A stretch of DNA of 38,427 nt from Rhodobacter sp. (GTDB lineage Bacteria > Pseudomonadota > Alphaproteobacteria > Rhodobacterales > Rhodobacteraceae), in contig JAIXRW010000032.1 of NCBI GenBank assembly GCA_027484985.1, forward strand, positions 1 through 38,427, written 5' to 3'. Numbering within the stretch: position 1 is the stretch's first letter; each line of letters begins with the position of its first letter. Below are positions 1-7,653 of the stretch, in pieces. A model generated the notes under the pieces. It worked only from the letters and a program-made list of their open reading frames with translations, had not been told where the DNA came from and searched no databases. A program made the translations under genes and the position numbers.

Positions 1-102
1 CCCCACGCCTGGCTGTCAGCAACGCTCACCGCCATCGTCAAAGGGCACAAACAGAGCCAGATCGACGACCTGCTCCCGTGCAATTACCCCGTCACAATGT
101 GA
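1..102 (+). CDS. IS66-family transposase, C-terminal fragment
   Basis: Frame 1 is open from the window edge to TGA at 100-102. The 33 visible residues contain WLSATLTAIVKGH and QIDDLLPCNY. They match the conserved C-terminal tail of IS66 TnpC transposases, which typically reads W(L)xATLxAIxxGHxxSRIDELLPWNF. The usual Trp in LLPWN is Cys here. The protein would be the DDE transposase that moves the element. Only the last few percent of the gene is in the window, so its integrity cannot be judged. The family call rests on this short tail plus the IS66-like terminus that follows it. Confidence 0.7.
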   Translation, partial: PHAWLSATLTAIVKGHKQSQIDDLLPCNYPVTM

Positions 103-118
103 TCGGGACAGCGCTTAC
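1..118 (+). mobile_element. Right end of an IS66-family insertion sequence
   Basis: The segment holds the last codons of a transposase followed by what looks like the terminal inverted repeat, ending in GCGCTTAC at 118. IS66 elements typically have termini beginning GTAAGCG when read inward, which fits. The rest of the element lies left of the window. The boundary at 118 is inferred from the repeat and from the neighbouring gene, whose reading frame runs into the IS end and stops there. IS66 elements usually duplicate 8 bp of target, which would be 119-126; the other copy is outside the window, so this cannot be checked here. Confidence 0.7.
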
Positions 119-2220
119 ACCCGATAGCCCGCCACGTTGGGCCAGCGGATCTCGCAATCGGCGCGCTCTGGCAAGGCCCTGATACGGGTCATCTGTGGCG
201 GCGGCTCGGGAGGCTGGCCATTGGGTCTCCGCGTGAAATCGAATGGGATGCCAAGGACGTCGGCGTACTCCGGCTTCAGCATCCCGTTCTCGGGCACATA
301 GTTCACCCTTCGGAGCCCGCGCCCCACAACTTGCTCACACAGCAATTGCGTGCCGAACGCCCGAACGCCGAGGATGTGGGTCACAGTGTTGGCATCCCAA
401 CCTTCCGTCAGCATGGAGACTGACACCACGCATCGGATATCGCCGCCAAGCTTGCCAGGCTGGCCGACGGTGTTCATCACCTCCCGCAGAATCTGCGCAT
501 CAGTCAGCTTCTGAGCCGCAGCATAATCACGACGCTCAACCTCTTTTCGGAAGTCCTCAATTTCCTTCGCAGCTGCCTTCTTGAAGTCTTCCGGCAGAGA
601 ATCCCCAGCCTCTAGAGCTTCAGAGTCGACCAGCAGAGTACGCGGCCGATCGCGCCAACGACCATAATCGTCAACATTATCGAACAAGGGAAGCTTACCG
701 CTTACAAGGCGGCGCTCGACCTTTTCCCCAATTTTCTGCTCTCTTTCATATCCAGAAATGAAATCGTAGATCAGTTTTGATGTCGATGTGTTGTTGGCAA
801 CCACAATAAATACAGGTGGGCGACCGATATTTGCCGCCTCCCATTTTTGAAACGTTTCATCATAGTGTCTATAGAAGGCATCTAATGCAGCACGAAGAAT
901 CTCTGGAATATTCTCCGGGTCCTGCACGCCGCAAGTCTTTCTGCCTTTTTTCGGGAGGTTCTTCGGATCAATATGTTTGTAAAGCTCGCGAAATTTCGGC
1001 ATATCGCCGGATACGGAGTTGTCGAGCACGGGCAATCGCGGCGTCTTGACGATACCACATTCGATTGCATCCATGAGCGAGAAATCAGAAACCACCCAAG
1101 GAAAAAGAGTCCCCTCGGGGTAACCCGATCCACGCAGAAAGAAAGGCGTTGCCGAAAGGTCAAAGACGCCAATGACGTCCTTCTTCTTTGCGAGAGCCTC
1201 AATCCCACTGATCCAGATTCTAGCTTGATCACTGTTCTTCTGAGCCTCGTCAGCGTCTTCCCCGGTAAGCTTTCCTTCCTCGTTTTTACCGGGCTTCATG
1301 CGATAGCAGTGATGGGCTTCATCGTTCAGCACTACAACGCGTTTACAGCCCGCCAGTTTTGAAGCGACCCGTTCTAGCATCTGCCCTTCAGTCTCGGGAA
1401 ACTTCTTCGCTTCTTCTCCCCGACTAGCCAGCAACTTTCTTGTTCCGGCTGCGATGTCAGCGGTTTCGCGGAGTTGAAATGCGTGGAAATTGGTAACGAC
1501 CACCCTTGCTTTTCGCAAATCTCCAATAAGTTCGGGCGGCACAAAGCGCCGCTTAGGATCGGTGAAGTAATTTTCTTTGCTCTCGGGCTCCAACACCCGT
1601 AGCCGGTCTCTAATAGTGATGCCCGGCGCGATAATCAGAAAGCAGTTAGTGAAACGGGTACTGTTCGGCCTCCGGGCTGCGTTTATGGCCTGCCAAGCGA
1701 TCAACATCGCCATGACTGTAGTTTTACCTGATCCTGTGGCCATTTTGGCCGCGATGCGGAACAGTCCCGGATTTGAAGTATCGTTGGCTTCTCTGATTTT
1801 CTCACGAAAATCCTTAGAAGCGACCTCTGTAAGCCAAATGATTGTCTCTATCGCCTCAAGCTGGCAGAAGAAGAAGGGTAGCTCTCGCACCCCTGGATCG
1901 CGCCACCACCTAAGCAATCTCTCTGTTTCTGGAGTCACATTCCATTGCGAAGGCGGCAATTGTCTCCAGTGGTCGACTTCAGGACGGACAAGCCTAACAA
2001 GTGTATTGTCGGTTGCCTGCCCCACGTCCTCGAGCCTAAGCTCACTCTGTCCACCAGTTCTTCGGGCACCAGCAACAGGAACTACGTAACCAGGCTTTCT
2101 TCGGCCAGCGACGGTGTCACCCGTAGGCTGCCCTTGAGAATCAAGAACCCAATGCCTCATAGGCATTAGGTAGGGTGAATTTAGAATCGGATGATTGTCG
2201 AACGACACTACCTGCTCCAT
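115..2220 (-). CDS. Type III-like restriction helicase, C-terminally truncated by IS66
   Basis: This is a superfamily 2 DEAD/DEAH helicase resembling the Res-like subunit of the BPTD_3080 group of restriction enzymes. Counting from the ATG at 2220, motif I is ATGSGKT (161-167), motif II DEAH (300-303), motif III SATP (356-359), and motif VI QVVGRGLRR lies near 650. Family members start close to the NxPILNSPYxxPxRHW block, which supports this ATG although its ribosome binding site is weak; a GTG at 2325 would add 35 residues. From memory, full-length relatives are about 1000 residues with a nuclease domain at the C-terminus. Here the frame ends at residue 701, and the TAA stop (115-117) is supplied by the IS end. 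The nuclease part is therefore missing and the gene is probably inactive. GC is lower than in the phage structural genes, consistent with cargo. Confidence 0.8.
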   Translation of the reverse strand: MEQVVSFDNHPILNSPYLMPMRHWVLDSQGQPTGDTVAGRRKPGYVVPVAGARRTGGQSELRLEDVGQATDNTLVRLVRPEVDHWRQLPPSQWNVTPETERLLRWWRDPGVRELPFFFCQLEAIETIIWLTEVASKDFREKIREANDTSNPGLFRIAAKMATGSGKTTVMAMLIAWQAINAARRPNSTRFTNCFLIIAPGITIRDRLRVLEPESKENYFTDPKRRFVPPELIGDLRKARVVVTNFHAFQLRETADIAAGTRKLLASRGEEAKKFPETEGQMLERVASKLAGCKRVVVLNDEAHHCYRMKPGKNEEGKLTGEDADEAQKNSDQARIWISGIEALAKKKDVIGVFDLSATPFFLRGSGYPEGTLFPWVVSDFSLMDAIECGIVKTPRLPVLDNSVSGDMPKFRELYKHIDPKNLPKKGRKTCGVQDPENIPEILRAALDAFYRHYDETFQKWEAANIGRPPVFIVVANNTSTSKLIYDFISGYEREQKIGEKVERRLVSGKLPLFDNVDDYGRWRDRPRTLLVDSEALEAGDSLPEDFKKAAAKEIEDFRKEVERRDYAAAQKLTDAQILREVMNTVGQPGKLGGDIRCVVSVSMLTEGWDANTVTHILGVRAFGTQLLCEQVVGRGLRRVNYVPENGMLKPEYADVLGIPFDFTRRPNGQPPEPPPQMTRIRALPERADCEIRWPNVAGYRV

Positions 2221-2374
2221 GAACTTGCTGTACCCTAACAACCGGAGACTGCAGAGGGAACAGCGATCGTAGCTGGATAGGGCTATGTCCTTCAAATGGC
2301 GTCGTGTCTTAGGCCAAACAAACACCCGCCTAGTGCCGTTTTGGACTGACAGAACGGCGCTGGGCGCCCGGCAA

Positions 2375-3637
2375 TCAAGCGACGTTCGATCGGGGCCCAG
2401 AGGTTTCGCCCTCCCCCACCACCCGCAACCGCGGCTTCAGCATCTCACCCACAGCATTGACCCCCGCCCGCAAGGGCGCGTCGATCAGGTGCGCGTAGCG
2501 CTGGGTGGTGCCGATCTGGGTGTGGCCGAGGAGGCGGCCGATCATTTCCAGCGAGGCGCCTCCGGAGACCAGCAAGGACGCGAAGGTGTGGCGCAGGTCG
2601 TGGATGCGGACGTCGGGGATCTGCGCGACCTTCTGCATCTTGGGCCAGAAGCGCTTGGGATCACCGACCGGCTGATCGGGCACATCCCCGGGGAAAAGGA
2701 AGGGGCAGCCCTTCGGCACAATTTCCCGGCGCAGGCGGATAAGGGCCACCGCCTCGTGCGAGATCGGCACGCGGTGGATGCGGCGCTGCTTGGTGTAGGC
2801 GGCCTGCTTGGTCCAGATGGCGAGGTCAAGGTTGAACTGGTCGAACGTGGCGGTGCGCACCTCGCCCAGACGTGCGCCCGTCAGCATGCAGAGGCGGATG
2901 ATGCTGGCTGCGCGCTGATCCTCGTCTACGGCCAGGGCGTTGGCCAATCTTTCGATCTCCTCGAAGGAGAGGAACCGGTCGCGGGCGACCTCGGGGCGAC
3001 GGCGGAAGCCGAAGGCCGGGTTGTCGGTGCGCATCTTCCACAGCATCGCAAGGTTGAACATCTTGCGCAGCATCTCGCCCGCACGGTTCGCCCGCACCGG
3101 CGTGGGTTTGGGCGGGGCCAGCTTTTTGCGCCGCTTCTGGGTGGGCTTCTTCTTCGACGGCCGCGCCCGCCCGGCGGCGATCTTGGTCAGCAGGCGATCG
3201 ACGTCGGTCGGCGTGATGTCCGCCACCTTGCGGTTTTTCCATTCTGGTAGAACCCGCTTTTCCAGCATGCTCTTCTGGTCGGAGGCGTTGGTCTTGGCCA
3301 GCTTCGGCAGGTGTTCCTCGATGAATCGCTCGGCCAGTTCCTTGACCGTCGGCGCCCCGCGGGCAGCCTTGCGGGTATCAAGCGGGTCCTCGCCTCGGTC
3401 GATTTCGCGGATCAGGCGCTTCGCCTCATCCCGGGCGGCCGTGACCGACCACGTCGGCCAGACCCCGATCGTGAAGCGCTTCTGCTGACCCGCGATGCGG
3501 TAGATCAGCACGAAACCCTTCCGCCCGGTGGTGTAGACGCAAAGCCCGAAACCAGGGGTATCTTCGTCAAAGAGGACGTACTTTCGGCTGCCGATTTCGG
3601 CTGCCTTTACAACGCGTTCTGAGAGTTTTGCCTTCAT
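2375..3637 (-). CDS. int: Tyrosine-type phage integrase
   Basis: This site-specific recombinase integrates and excises the prophage. The 420-residue protein has an N-terminal DUF4102-type arm-binding region (about 1-90, with DTPGFGLCVYTTGRKGF), a core-binding SAM-like domain (about 95-210) and a C-terminal catalytic domain. Visible catalytic residues are R256 (TGARLGEV), H346 and R349 (HDLRHTF), H372 (GHTQIGTTQRYAH) and the nucleophile Y381. A Lys/Pro-rich stretch at about 158-180 interrupts the core-binding domain. The ATG at 3637 is preceded by AAAGGAG at good spacing. It is transcribed leftward towards the element border. The upstream region holds the 50-bp inverted repeats that could be arm-type sites. 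All catalytic residues are present, so it looks functional. Confidence 0.95.
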   Translation of the reverse strand: MKAKLSERVVKAAEIGSRKYVLFDEDTPGFGLCVYTTGRKGFVLIYRIAGQQKRFTIGVWPTWSVTAARDEAKRLIREIDRGEDPLDTRKAARGAPTVKELAERFIEEHLPKLAKTNASDQKSMLEKRVLPEWKNRKVADITPTDVDRLLTKIAAGRARPSKKKPTQKRRKKLAPPKPTPVRANRAGEMLRKMFNLAMLWKMRTDNPAFGFRRRPEVARDRFLSFEEIERLANALAVDEDQRAASIIRLCMLTGARLGEVRTATFDQFNLDLAIWTKQAAYTKQRRIHRVPISHEAVALIRLRREIVPKGCPFLFPGDVPDQPVGDPKRFWPKMQKVAQIPDVRIHDLRHTFASLLVSGGASLEMIGRLLGHTQIGTTQRYAHLIDAPLRAGVNAVGEMLKPRLRVVGEGETSGPRSNVA

Positions 3638-3704
3638 GCGACGCTCCTTTCAGCCGCAGTCAGCGACGACCCGCGGCGCGGAGCAATGTCTCATTCGGGG
3701 TCAA

Positions 3705-3754
3705 CCGGCGCAGAGGCGGAAACCGGCGGAAAGGTTCGGGGAATTACGCCGGTC
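3705..3754 (+). repeat. 50-bp inverted repeat, left copy
   Basis: This segment matches the reverse complement of 4562-4611 at about 45 of 50 positions. The differences are one base near the left end and a block of four (TTCG here, AAAA there). The repeat has its own short CCGGCG/CGCCGG symmetry. It lies between the integrase start and a minus-strand gene. Candidate roles are integrase arm sites, an invertible-segment border, or regulator sites. Confidence 0.85.
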
Positions 3755-3779
3755 TGGGCGGCGCTGGGCGGGGTGGAGG

Positions 3780-4373
3780 CTATTCGGGGCGGAGCCTGCC
3801 CCAGAAGCCTCTGATCTTCTTGCGGATTGTCGAAGGATCAGGTGCATCCCCGTTGACCGACCGGCCCAGGAACCATTCGACCATGTCGTCGATCAGGTCC
3901 TTCTGCTTCTCCGGAAGGCCGTTGTCATGGACCCGGCAGATGATCTCGCAATAAAACCCGTCCCAGTCGTAGCGGGTCTGCGCCCCCGGGCCGGACACGA
4001 CTCGACGGACAAGGCCATTCTCGTCTTCGAACCGCTCCACCTCCGCGGTCGCGACAAGCACATCGGCCGCCATGATCTTCACGCCGTCTGGCGGGGAGAC
4101 AATCGCCAGCATCTTGCTGCAACTGGGAGGGCGGGCGCGCCGGATGAACACGTGCCGTTCCGCGTCGCCGTATGACCGGAACAGCGGACGGACATGGCCT
4201 GCACGGATCGCGGCGTAATCGGCCTCCTTGCCCCCTTCGAATTCCGCATGGGGCAGCGCCACGTTCAGCTCGATTCTGCCGTTCATGGCCCATTCGATGA
4301 TCTGGAGCGGCGCGACCTCCCAGCGCACCGACAAATCGCCAACCGAATAGAAATCCCTGGGCGGAAACCCCAT
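3780..4373 (-). CDS. Unknown protein with an HTH-like N-terminus, inside the inverted repeats
   Basis: The protein has 197 residues and no family was recognised. The ATG at 4373 was chosen because GGAGG precedes it by six bases; a GTG at 4418 would add 15 residues without a visible ribosome binding site. The N-terminus, FYSVGDLSVRWEVAPLQIIEWAMNGRIEL, has the spacing of the helix-turn-helix seen in excisionase- or MerR-like modules, so DNA binding is plausible. The rest is mixed alpha/beta with an acidic and aromatic C-terminus. No membrane segment is visible. The gene is transcribed towards int and sits between two 50-bp inverted repeats. It could be the lysogeny regulator or a recombination accessory factor, but this is inferred from position only. 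Confidence 0.7.
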   Translation of the reverse strand: MGFPPRDFYSVGDLSVRWEVAPLQIIEWAMNGRIELNVALPHAEFEGGKEADYAAIRAGHVRPLFRSYGDAERHVFIRRARPPSCSKMLAIVSPPDGVKIMAADVLVATAEVERFEDENGLVRRVVSGPGAQTRYDWDGFYCEIICRVHDNGLPEKQKDLIDDMVEWFLGRSVNGDAPDPSTIRKKIRGFWGRLRPE

Positions 4374-4685
4374 CACCTGCCTCCGGTCACCGCCTTTCTT
4401 GTTGGACGCCCCAAACACGAACGGGGCGCACCCCGCCCTTCTGGACGCGGTGACGTTTCGGCGAATCTGTCGTGAACTGCTCCCCTTCAGATTGTCATAA
4501 AACCATCGCCGATCAAGCCGGTTGGAGGGCCTGTTTCGCCGGTTGAACTACGATCCAGCGTGACCGGCGTAATTCCCTTTTCCTTTCCGCCGGTTTCCGC
4601 CTCTTCGCCGGTCCCTGCCCCGTGCTTGCCTCTCCTGGCCGATGACGGGCCCCGATCCCCGGGGCGGCGGCACGAGGAGAAACCC
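4374..4685. promoter_or_regulatory. Divergent control region between minus-strand gene and early operon
   Basis: This 312-bp non-coding stretch separates a leftward gene (start 4373) from the rightward early operon (start 4686), so it should hold promoters for both. It contains the right copy of the 50-bp inverted repeat and two direct copies of GCCGGTTG at 4517-4524 and 4538-4545. Their starts are 21 bp apart, about two helical turns, as expected for cooperative binding on one DNA face. A related TCAACCGGCG occurs in the opposite orientation at 3701-3710. No convincing -35/-10 pair was identified by eye. Confidence 0.5.
4562..4611 (-). repeat. 50-bp inverted repeat, right copy
   Basis: This is the reverse-complement partner of 3705-3754, identical at about 45 of 50 positions. 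Together the two copies bracket 807 bp containing a single gene (3780-4373). The copy lies about 75 bp upstream of the first gene of the rightward operon, inside the presumed promoter region. Confidence 0.85.
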
Positions 4686-4940
4686 ATGGATAACAATCCC
4701 TTGAAGGATGCGGGCGCCGATCCGGCGCTTCTGGATGGCTGGCTTGATCGGGCGGAACTGGCCCGGCAACTGGCCCTCTCTGTCGACACGTTGCAGCGCT
4801 GGGAAACCCGGCGCGTGGGCCCTCCTTGCGTCCGCGTCGGTCGCACAGTGCTCTACCGGAAGGAGGCTGTCCGCGACTGGCTGAAGGAGCAGGAAGCCCG
4901 CAAGACCGGCCAGCACAAGGCCGTGGCCGGGCGGCGCTGA
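4686..4940 (+). CDS. Excisionase-like helix-turn-helix protein
   Basis: This is a small 84-residue DNA-binding protein. LDRAELARQLALSVDTLQRWE, about residues 18-38, followed by a GPPCVRVGRTVLYRKEAVRDWL wing, is the classical pattern of excisionase/AlpA/MerR-type winged HTH proteins. Such proteins bind att-site DNA and steer integrase towards excision, or act as transcription activators. The ATG at 4686 follows GAGGAG; the longer open frame beginning at 4560 lacks a binding site and runs through the inverted repeat, so it was not used. It is the first gene of the rightward early operon and opposes int across the control region, the usual place for a recombination directionality factor. Confidence 0.8.
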   Translation: MDNNPLKDAGADPALLDGWLDRAELARQLALSVDTLQRWETRRVGPPCVRVGRTVLYRKEAVRDWLKEQEARKTGQHKAVAGRR

Positions 4941-4953
4941 GATGGGGGCGCCG

Positions 4954-5148
4954 ATGACCAAAATCACCCCCGAGGGCCGGTTTCCGGTCTCTGCCCTGAT
5001 CGCCGAGGCCCAGCGCGAACTTGACCTCCGTCGCCAGTTTTACTGGGCCAAGGTCCGGGCCGGGAAGATGCGCCAGGACGACGCCCACCTTCGGATCGCG
5101 CTGATGGAGGCGATCGTGCGCCGCCTCACGGTGACGGCAAACTCATGA
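4954..5148 (+). CDS. Small early phage protein of unknown function
   Basis: The protein has 64 residues, is mostly helical and charged, and its family was not recognised. The ATG at 4954 is favoured because a G-rich run precedes it at normal spacing; an ATG at 4942, one base after the previous stop, would add four residues. The sequence ALIAEAQRELDLRRQFYWAKVRAG suggests an amphipathic helix followed by a second helix, compatible with a small DNA-binding or adaptor protein. It overlaps the next gene by 4 bp (ATGA), so the two are probably translated together, which suggests a role with the replication initiator. Confidence 0.65.
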   Translation: MTKITPEGRFPVSALIAEAQRELDLRRQFYWAKVRAGKMRQDDAHLRIALMEAIVRRLTVTANS

Positions 5149-6074
5149 GCCATCGTGCCACCAACTGGGCGATCCAGCAGCGCGGGTTGGCGCCTGCGAC
5201 CAAGCTCGTCCTCTGGCATCTCTGCGATCGGCACAACCCAGATTACGGGTGCTTCCCGTCGCAGGACCAGTTGGCGGCCGATGCCGAAATCTCCCGTGCC
5301 AGCCTCAACACCCACCTCGACAAGCTGGAACAGGCCGGGCTGATCCGCCGCGAACGGCGCCTCGATGACGACACGAAACGCCAGCGGACGACCCGGTACT
5401 TCCTCGGCTTCGAGGAGGATTTCGCCCTCAAGCCATGTCCAGATTCTGGACATGGGTCAGGGGCAGAGCCGTGTCCAGATTTGGCGAAAAGCCGTGTCCA
5501 GAATCTGGACACTAACCCTGTAAGTAAAGAACCAGTAATTACTACCGCGCGTGACGCGGGCGCGACGCGCGAGGGGCGGGCCGAGGTTGCAACCGAGGAT
5601 GACGGCCCTGATCTGGACGCGGCCGAGGCCGCCTGCCTTGCCGCCTGCGGCGAGGGCATGACCCCAGCGGCAAAGGCGGCGATCACCGGAACGACGGCGA
5701 CGATCGGCGCTAGGCTGAAGGCGGGCTACGACCTCGAACGGGACGTCCTGCCGGTGATCGCCGAGCGGACAGCGAGAACCCGGGGAAGCCCGATCCGGAC
5801 CTGGGAGTATTTCAGCCAGGCGATCGCCGCGCGCCATGCCAAGCGGATCGCCCAGGCGGCACGGTCGCAAGGGGCTGGGGAAGCTGGCGATGCACCTGCC
5901 GTTGCGCCCGGCAGCCCAACCTCAAGCCCTGAGGGCCGATTGGCGCGCCTGGCCGCCTGGCTGAACTCAGGCGCCTACGTGCCGCCCAGCGCCGTCACGA
6001 ACATCCAGCGCGATGCCCTACTGCAGGCGGGCCTTGTGACTGAGGCCACCCTGCGTGCCCACCAAATCTACTGA
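5145..6074 (+). CDS. Phage replication initiator-like winged-helix protein
   Basis: The N-terminal 85 residues form a helix-turn-helix domain of the kind found in phage O-like initiators and primases. It includes ALAPATKLVLWHL-like and FPSQDQLAADAEISRASLNTHL segments and then GLIRRERR. The middle is a low-complexity linker. The C-terminal part (about 165-309) is helical, with RTWEYFSQAIA, a pattern common after such HTH domains in alphaproteobacterial prophages. Within the linker-coding DNA (5436-5511) lie palindromic repeats and then a T/A-richer stretch, as in the lambda O gene where the origin is inside the initiator gene. The inferred role is origin binding and recruitment of the host replication machinery. 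The start overlaps the preceding gene by 4 bp. Confidence 0.7.
   Translation: MSHRATNWAIQQRGLAPATKLVLWHLCDRHNPDYGCFPSQDQLAADAEISRASLNTHLDKLEQAGLIRRERRLDDDTKRQRTTRYFLGFEEDFALKPCPDSGHGSGAEPCPDLAKSRVQNLDTNPVSKEPVITTARDAGATREGRAEVATEDDGPDLDAAEAACLAACGEGMTPAAKAAITGTTATIGARLKAGYDLERDVLPVIAERTARTRGSPIRTWEYFSQAIAARHAKRIAQAARSQGAGEAGDAPAVAPGSPTSSPEGRLARLAAWLNSGAYVPPSAVTNIQRDALLQAGLVTEATLRAHQIY
5436..5511. repeat. Iteron-like palindromes inside the initiator gene; candidate replication origin
   Basis: Two perfect 17-bp palindromes, TGTCCAGATTCTGGACA (5436-5452) and TGTCCAGAATCTGGACA (5495-5511), flank a degenerate half copy, TGTCCAGATTTGG (5472-5484). All three are preceded by GCCR. Starts are 36 and 23 bp apart. 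The DNA that follows, about 5512-5550, is locally A/T-rich in a GC-rich gene. This is the arrangement of phage origins placed inside the initiator gene. An operator bound by another regulator is the main alternative. Confidence 0.6.
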
Positions 6075-6091
6075 TCCCGAAGGAGAACCCT

Positions 6092-6613
6092 TTGCGCCTG
6101 ACGCGCCGCGAGATCGAGGATCGCCTCGAGGAAGCCGCCTACACCCTGAGGAACCTGCCCGAGAAGGACCGCCCCCGCGGCTACGGCAATTCCTGGCCGC
6201 CGGTGGTGCACGATGCCAAGCACGCCTACGGCTACACACCGGAACGCCCCATGCGGGTGATACCCAGCGCAGCCGCCATCAGCCGGATGGAGGAATGCTT
6301 CGACTGGCTCCTCATGCTGAACCCCGAGGATGCGCGGATCGTCTGGCTTCGGGCCGAGGGCGCCCGCTGGCGGCAGGTCTGCATCCGCGCTGGTGTGGTG
6401 CGATCGACCGCCTGGCGCCGCTGGGTGGCCGCTTTGCTGACCATCTCGAAGAAGCTGGAAAAGCAAGACAAAACAAAGGCAAAGGACAAGGGCGCAAAAC
6501 CCCTCACCGCAACCGCCCGCAATCAACCGCGCGAAAGCGGCACGGCGACCTCCGACAACCGGCCCGATCCGCCGAACTTCGGGCGCGACACTTTCCCGGG
6601 TTTTGACGCATAA
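6092..6613 (+). CDS. DUF6362-family phage protein
   Basis: The protein has 173 residues. The central segment (about 55-115, PSAAAISRMEECFDWLLML then EDARIVWLRAEGARWRQV and RSTAWRRW) matches the DUF6362 pattern common in alphaproteobacterial prophages and looks like an HTH domain. The start is TTG at 6092: AAGGAGA lies about six bases upstream and no better in-frame start exists. The C-terminal 60 residues are Lys/Thr/Pro-rich and probably disordered. The molecular function is unknown. Its position at the end of the early operon, before the modification genes, and its HTH character suggest a regulator, for example of late transcription. That role is inferred. Confidence 0.75.
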   Translation: MRLTRREIEDRLEEAAYTLRNLPEKDRPRGYGNSWPPVVHDAKHAYGYTPERPMRVIPSAAAISRMEECFDWLLMLNPEDARIVWLRAEGARWRQVCIRAGVVRSTAWRRWVAALLTISKKLEKQDKTKAKDKGAKPLTATARNQPRESGTATSDNRPDPPNFGRDTFPGFDA

Positions 6614-6694
6614 AAGGGGCAAGATGGCGAAGGGTGTCGGAAGCGCAAGCACCGGCCCCAACCCCGTCACCCCTGCTCCGCCGCCGCTCCCGGC

Positions 6695-6744
6695 AGGCCC
6701 CCCGCGTTAGGTTCTCCCGGAAGGGAGACGTATGCGGGGGGCCT
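6695..6744. other. Strong nested hairpin: structured RNA or packaging/regulatory site
   Basis: AGGCCCCCCGC (6695-6705) pairs perfectly with GCGGGGGGCCT (6734-6744). Inside lies a second perfect stem, TCTCCC/GGGAGA (6713-6718 and 6723-6728), closed by a GGAA loop of the GNRA class. No T-run follows on either strand, so it is not an ordinary terminator. It sits in the 257-bp gap between the DUF6362 gene (ends 6613) and the ParB-like gene (starts 6871). The remainder of the gap holds short repeats around TTGGGTGCGC (about 6791-6815) and no credible gene. Confidence 0.6.
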
Positions 6745-6870
6745 AGGCGCGTCTAACCGCTAGTGACAGAACAAAAATCTGGGTCCGCGCCTTGGGTGCG
6801 CGCTTTGGGTGCGCGGGTGCGCACCTGAGGCCGCGGCCCTCAACCGACCCCCTCCGAAAGGCCCCGCCCC

Positions 6871-7653
6871 GTGCTTCAGATCGACATGCTCCCGGTTGAC
6901 CGGCTGGTTCCCTACATCCGCAACGCCCGGACCCACCGCGAGGATCAGATCGCCCAGATCGCGGCCTCGATCGCCGAGTTCGGCTTCACCAACCCGATCC
7001 TGATCGGCGAGGACGAAGTGATCATCGCAGGCCACGGCCGCCTGATGGCCGCGAAGGCGCTGGGCCTGACCGAAGTGCCGGTGATCGTACTGGACCACCT
7101 TACCGAAGCCCAGCGCCGGGCACTGGTGATCGCCGACAACCGCATCGCAGAGAATGCCGGGTGGGACGACGACCTGCTGCGGTCGGAACTGGCTGCACTG
7201 CGCGAGGCGGATTTCGATCTGGACCTGATCGGCTTCGACGAAAGCGAACTGGACGAGATCATGGCCGGGTTTGAAGGCTTCGGGATGGGCGGCGGCGACG
7301 GTGATGCCGAAGGCGGCGGCAGCCAAGGCGGTGGCAACTCCCCTGCCCCTGCCCCATCGGCAAACCTCGCCGAACGCTTCGGCATCCCACCCTTCTCGGT
7401 CTTCGAGGCCCGCAAGGGCTGGTGGCAGGATCGCAAGCGCGCCTGGCTGGATCTGGGTATCCGTTCCGAACTCGGCCGCGGCGCTGCCCCCGGCGGTGCG
7501 CCCCACCCGCTGGATCGTGGTTGGTCGGGCGAGAAATCCTTCCCCGCCGTGCCCGGCATGGGCACCGCCGACCCGGCGCCGATCCACAAGGACATCGACC
7601 ACTATCGCCACAAGGAGGGCAAGCGCACCCGGAAGGAGGCCGCCCATGGCTAA
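6871..7653 (+). CDS. ParB/Srx-domain protein paired with a DNA methyltransferase
   Basis: Residues about 5-110 form a ParB-like N-terminal domain: VDRLVPYIRNARTH, then FGFTNPILI, IIAGHGRLMAAKALG and RRALVIADNRIAENA. This is the version found fused to or beside DNA methylases in phages, not the chromosome-partition version. After a Gly-rich linker (about 135-160) comes a segment with FGIPPFSVFEARKGWWQDRKRAWL, a motif recalled from phage methylase proteins. The start is GTG at 6871 with GAAAGG upstream. The stop overlaps the next gene by 8 bp. In other phages the two parts are found in one polypeptide, so the proteins probably act as one modification enzyme. The ParB domain may bind nucleotide or direct DNA recognition. 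Confidence 0.8.
   Translation: MLQIDMLPVDRLVPYIRNARTHREDQIAQIAASIAEFGFTNPILIGEDEVIIAGHGRLMAAKALGLTEVPVIVLDHLTEAQRRALVIADNRIAENAGWDDDLLRSELAALREADFDLDLIGFDESELDEIMAGFEGFGMGGGDGDAEGGGSQGGGNSPAPAPSANLAERFGIPPFSVFEARKGWWQDRKRAWLDLGIRSELGRGAAPGGAPHPLDRGWSGEKSFPAVPGMGTADPAPIHKDIDHYRHKEGKRTRKEAAHG

Noticed and set aside
6763..6828. GTG-started 21-codon frame before the ParB-like gene
   Set aside because: It has no ribosome binding site and consists largely of the TTGGGTGCGC repeats; a leader peptide is possible but unsupported.
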